From Agapetus fuscipes (lineage: Eukaryota; Arthropoda; Insecta; Trichoptera; Glossosomatidae), in NCBI GenBank assembly GCA_951799405.1, contig OX637338.1, positions 3,286,001 to 3,350,000 of the forward strand: a DNA stretch of 64,000 nt. Reading direction: 5' to 3'. Made by a program: the position numbers and the translations under genes. The stretch's first letter is position 1, and every line of letters begins with the position of its first letter. Positions 62,710 to 64,000 of this stretch are shown here, one piece after another. The notes beneath the pieces were generated by a model. The model saw only the letters and a program-made list of their open reading frames with translations. It did no database searches and was not told the DNA's origin.

Positions 62710-62947
62710 GACCGGTCCGTAGTCTGGTTGTATGCTTCGGACTTGTAAATGAAAGGCTGTGGGTTTGAATCTCGGTGGAAATTAAAAAAAAAAAAAAATC
62801 AAATATGCTCTTTGCTCGGTTGAACGATTCATATGCCATTAACAAAGACCGGTCACCAAAGGTCCATCCAGCCTTTCAGCAGCTGGGTTTTCCTTGAAAA
62901 TTGGCACTTTCTATGGCGACGACCAAGCTCGTAGAGGGCTCTTGATG
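62710..62947 (+). mobile_element. SINE-A copy, truncated tail
   Basis: Head GACCGGTCCGTAGTCTGG, decayed B box ('gggtttgaatctcgg'), an internal A-run at 62784-62798, and a body to 'agggctcttgatg'. Confidence 0.75.
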
Positions 62948-63595
62948 TTTATTTGTTAAAAATAAAACGGAAGAATCTTTGAATATTGACAAACTTCTGA
63001 TAACCACAAACTTCAATGTTTAGATAAGACATTTTGAAAAAAGATCACCTGCTTCAAAGCCTGTCAAATTTCGTGATGAGAGATAACCAAAAAGATGATG
63101 GAGCGTGTCTCCAGTATGCATTATCCGAGGGCAACTTCTTAGGGGTAAACTGTTGATAATGCAAATTTGGATTCAGGTCCAACTTTGGGGCTTCCCGACC
63201 AGGCGGGTCAACTGCCGGTATAGCGCCAGAGTATAATGTGGGTAAACTTGGCTACAAAACAAATTTCCAGCAAAGCGGGCGGAAGCGACTTAAAAGCGGC
63301 TTATTAGCACAGCGCTGACTCACCGAATCGCAACGTTTGGCCGATCGATCACTTTGTTGTTTGCCTCAAATCAATTCAGCCGACCGACCCATCAGTTTTG
63401 CGATAATTAATCGATAGCTCGTAACAACATTTAATGCACGGTGTATCTGTAATGGAGTAATTTGTCCAATTAATAGACGATCAGAGAGTCGACTATGGAT
63501 TTATCCTTTTTCTTCTTGCTCAGCCTTTCTCAGTCCATTTTTTTGGAATGAAAAAAAAAGGATGTTACTGACTGTGTGTAAAGAGAAGAACGATT
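62948..63595. other. Gap with a probably unique, GC-balanced core
   Basis: 63150-63450 matches no repeat here and holds 'cgatcgatcactttgttgtt' and 'gcgataattaatcgatagct', the kind of SOX-like and homeodomain-like words seen in enhancers. No open frame. Confidence 0.3.
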
Positions 63596-63640
63596 TTCTC
63601 TACGTTTCGTCGGAATCATATCTGACGTCTTCAAGAGACG
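63596..63640 (-). repeat. GAAGACGTCAG..CGACGAAACGT motif
   Basis: Minus strand: 'cttgaagacgtcagatatg', 'attccgacgaaacgtagag', like the loop region of the 47.1-kb hairpin. It adjoins the poly(T) of the next SINE-A. Confidence 0.4.
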
Positions 63641-63641
63641 T

Positions 63642-63642
<1 letters not shown>

Positions 63643-63690
<48 letters not shown>

Positions 63691-64000
63691 AATCCTGTGC
63701 GGGAGACTCCCTAGATTCTATCTAAAGACTCTAGGGGTCTATAACACTTGTTGTAGTGCCGCAGAGGTGTACGAGCTTGGTCGTCGCTACAAAGCGCCAA
63801 TACTCAAGCAAGACCCAGTTGCTGTAAGGCTGGATGGACCTTTGGTGACCGGTCATTGGTAAAGGTTTATGAATTTTTCAACCCAGCGAAGAGCACATTC
63901 GAAATATAAATGGTATATTTTTGTGCTCCGCCGGGATCCGAATCCACAACCCTCCATTTACGAGTCCGAAGTGTTGCCACTACGGACTACGGACCGGTCC
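63643..64000 (-). mobile_element. SINE-A copy, type II tail with 44-base poly(A)
   Basis: Poly(T) on the plus strand (63643-63686) is the poly(A) of a minus copy. The type II end follows ('aagaaatcctgtgcgggaga', 'gtagtgccgcagaggtgtac'), then body and head, which reach the window edge at 'ctacggaccggtcc'. The long unbroken tail suggests recent insertion. Confidence 0.85.

Noticed and set aside
1..64000. Telomeric TTAGG arrays as a target of the R1-clade element (TRAS/SART style)
   Set aside because: No TTAGG or CCTAA tandem array is visible beside the element; it is inserted in a LINE with a 14-bp duplication.
1..64000. Endogenous virus or toxin genes
   Set aside because: No capsid, envelope, polymerase of viral type, or toxin motif was recognised; all RT sequences are of non-LTR type.

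Overview
The window looks like repeat-dense nuclear DNA of an arthropod, most likely an insect; the order cannot be fixed from the sequence alone. The reasons are its AT-rich composition, the absence of bacterial-style operons, abundant tRNA-derived SINEs with A and B boxes, MITEs, LTR pieces, and a non-LTR retrotransposon of the R1 clade, a lineage known mainly from arthropods. I found no convincing host protein-coding gene, no rRNA gene and no intact tRNA gene. Nearly everything recognisable is mobile-element DNA, much of it nested.

The centrepiece is 20.6-29.4 kb. A minus-strand RTE-like LINE (endonuclease plus reverse transcriptase, one ORF) is cut by a 5,420-bp plus-strand R1-clade element (22070-27489). 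The insertion is flanked by a perfect 14-bp target duplication (22056-22069 and 27490-27503). Both R1-like ORFs are open (gag-like ORF1 with three zinc knuckles, and EN-RT ORF2) and are joined by a TGATG stop/start overlap. Taking out the insert and one duplication copy leaves an uninterrupted 1,001-codon LINE frame, so both elements look young. The insertion falls in the codons of the first catalytic aspartate motif of the host LINE's RT.

The rest is a mosaic of interspersed families, named here for convenience. SINE-A is tRNA-derived, with about 17 copies and at least three different 3' ends. The B module, about 28 copies, is also the 3' end of the RTE-like LINE. SINE-C is tRNA-derived and often fused behind SINE-A as a heterodimer. 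SINE-D is also tRNA-derived. MITE families include a pogo-like one (5.76-6.42 kb), a 907-bp TA-flanked one (31.73-32.64 kb), and family F. Foldback-like inverted minisatellite arrays lie near 10.6-11.4, 33.9-35.0, 43.0-44.1 and 47.4-47.8 kb. Inverted-repeat hairpins with a GAAGA..GAAAC-type motif, resembling Penelope-like element ends, lie at 30.7, 47.1, 53.4 and 53.8 kb. Two related LTRs in opposite orientation lie at 55.05-56.0 kb. A tandem array of about 183 bp period, itself built of three units of about 60 bp, spans 56.7-58.2 kb.

Several insertions can be ordered by nesting: B into SINE-A (61.46 kb), SINE-A into B (0.95 kb), SINE-A into the pogo-like MITE (5.88 kb), a TA-flanked MITE into B (31.73 kb), an 84-bp R1-like 3' scrap into B with a 14-bp duplication (52.56 kb), and a 148-bp LINE scrap into B with a 13-bp duplication (54.66 kb). 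The stretches between repeats are AT-rich with no supportable gene; a few more GC-balanced segments (41.56-41.85, 58.86-59.16, 63.15-63.45 kb) look single-copy and could be regulatory or ancestral host sequence.
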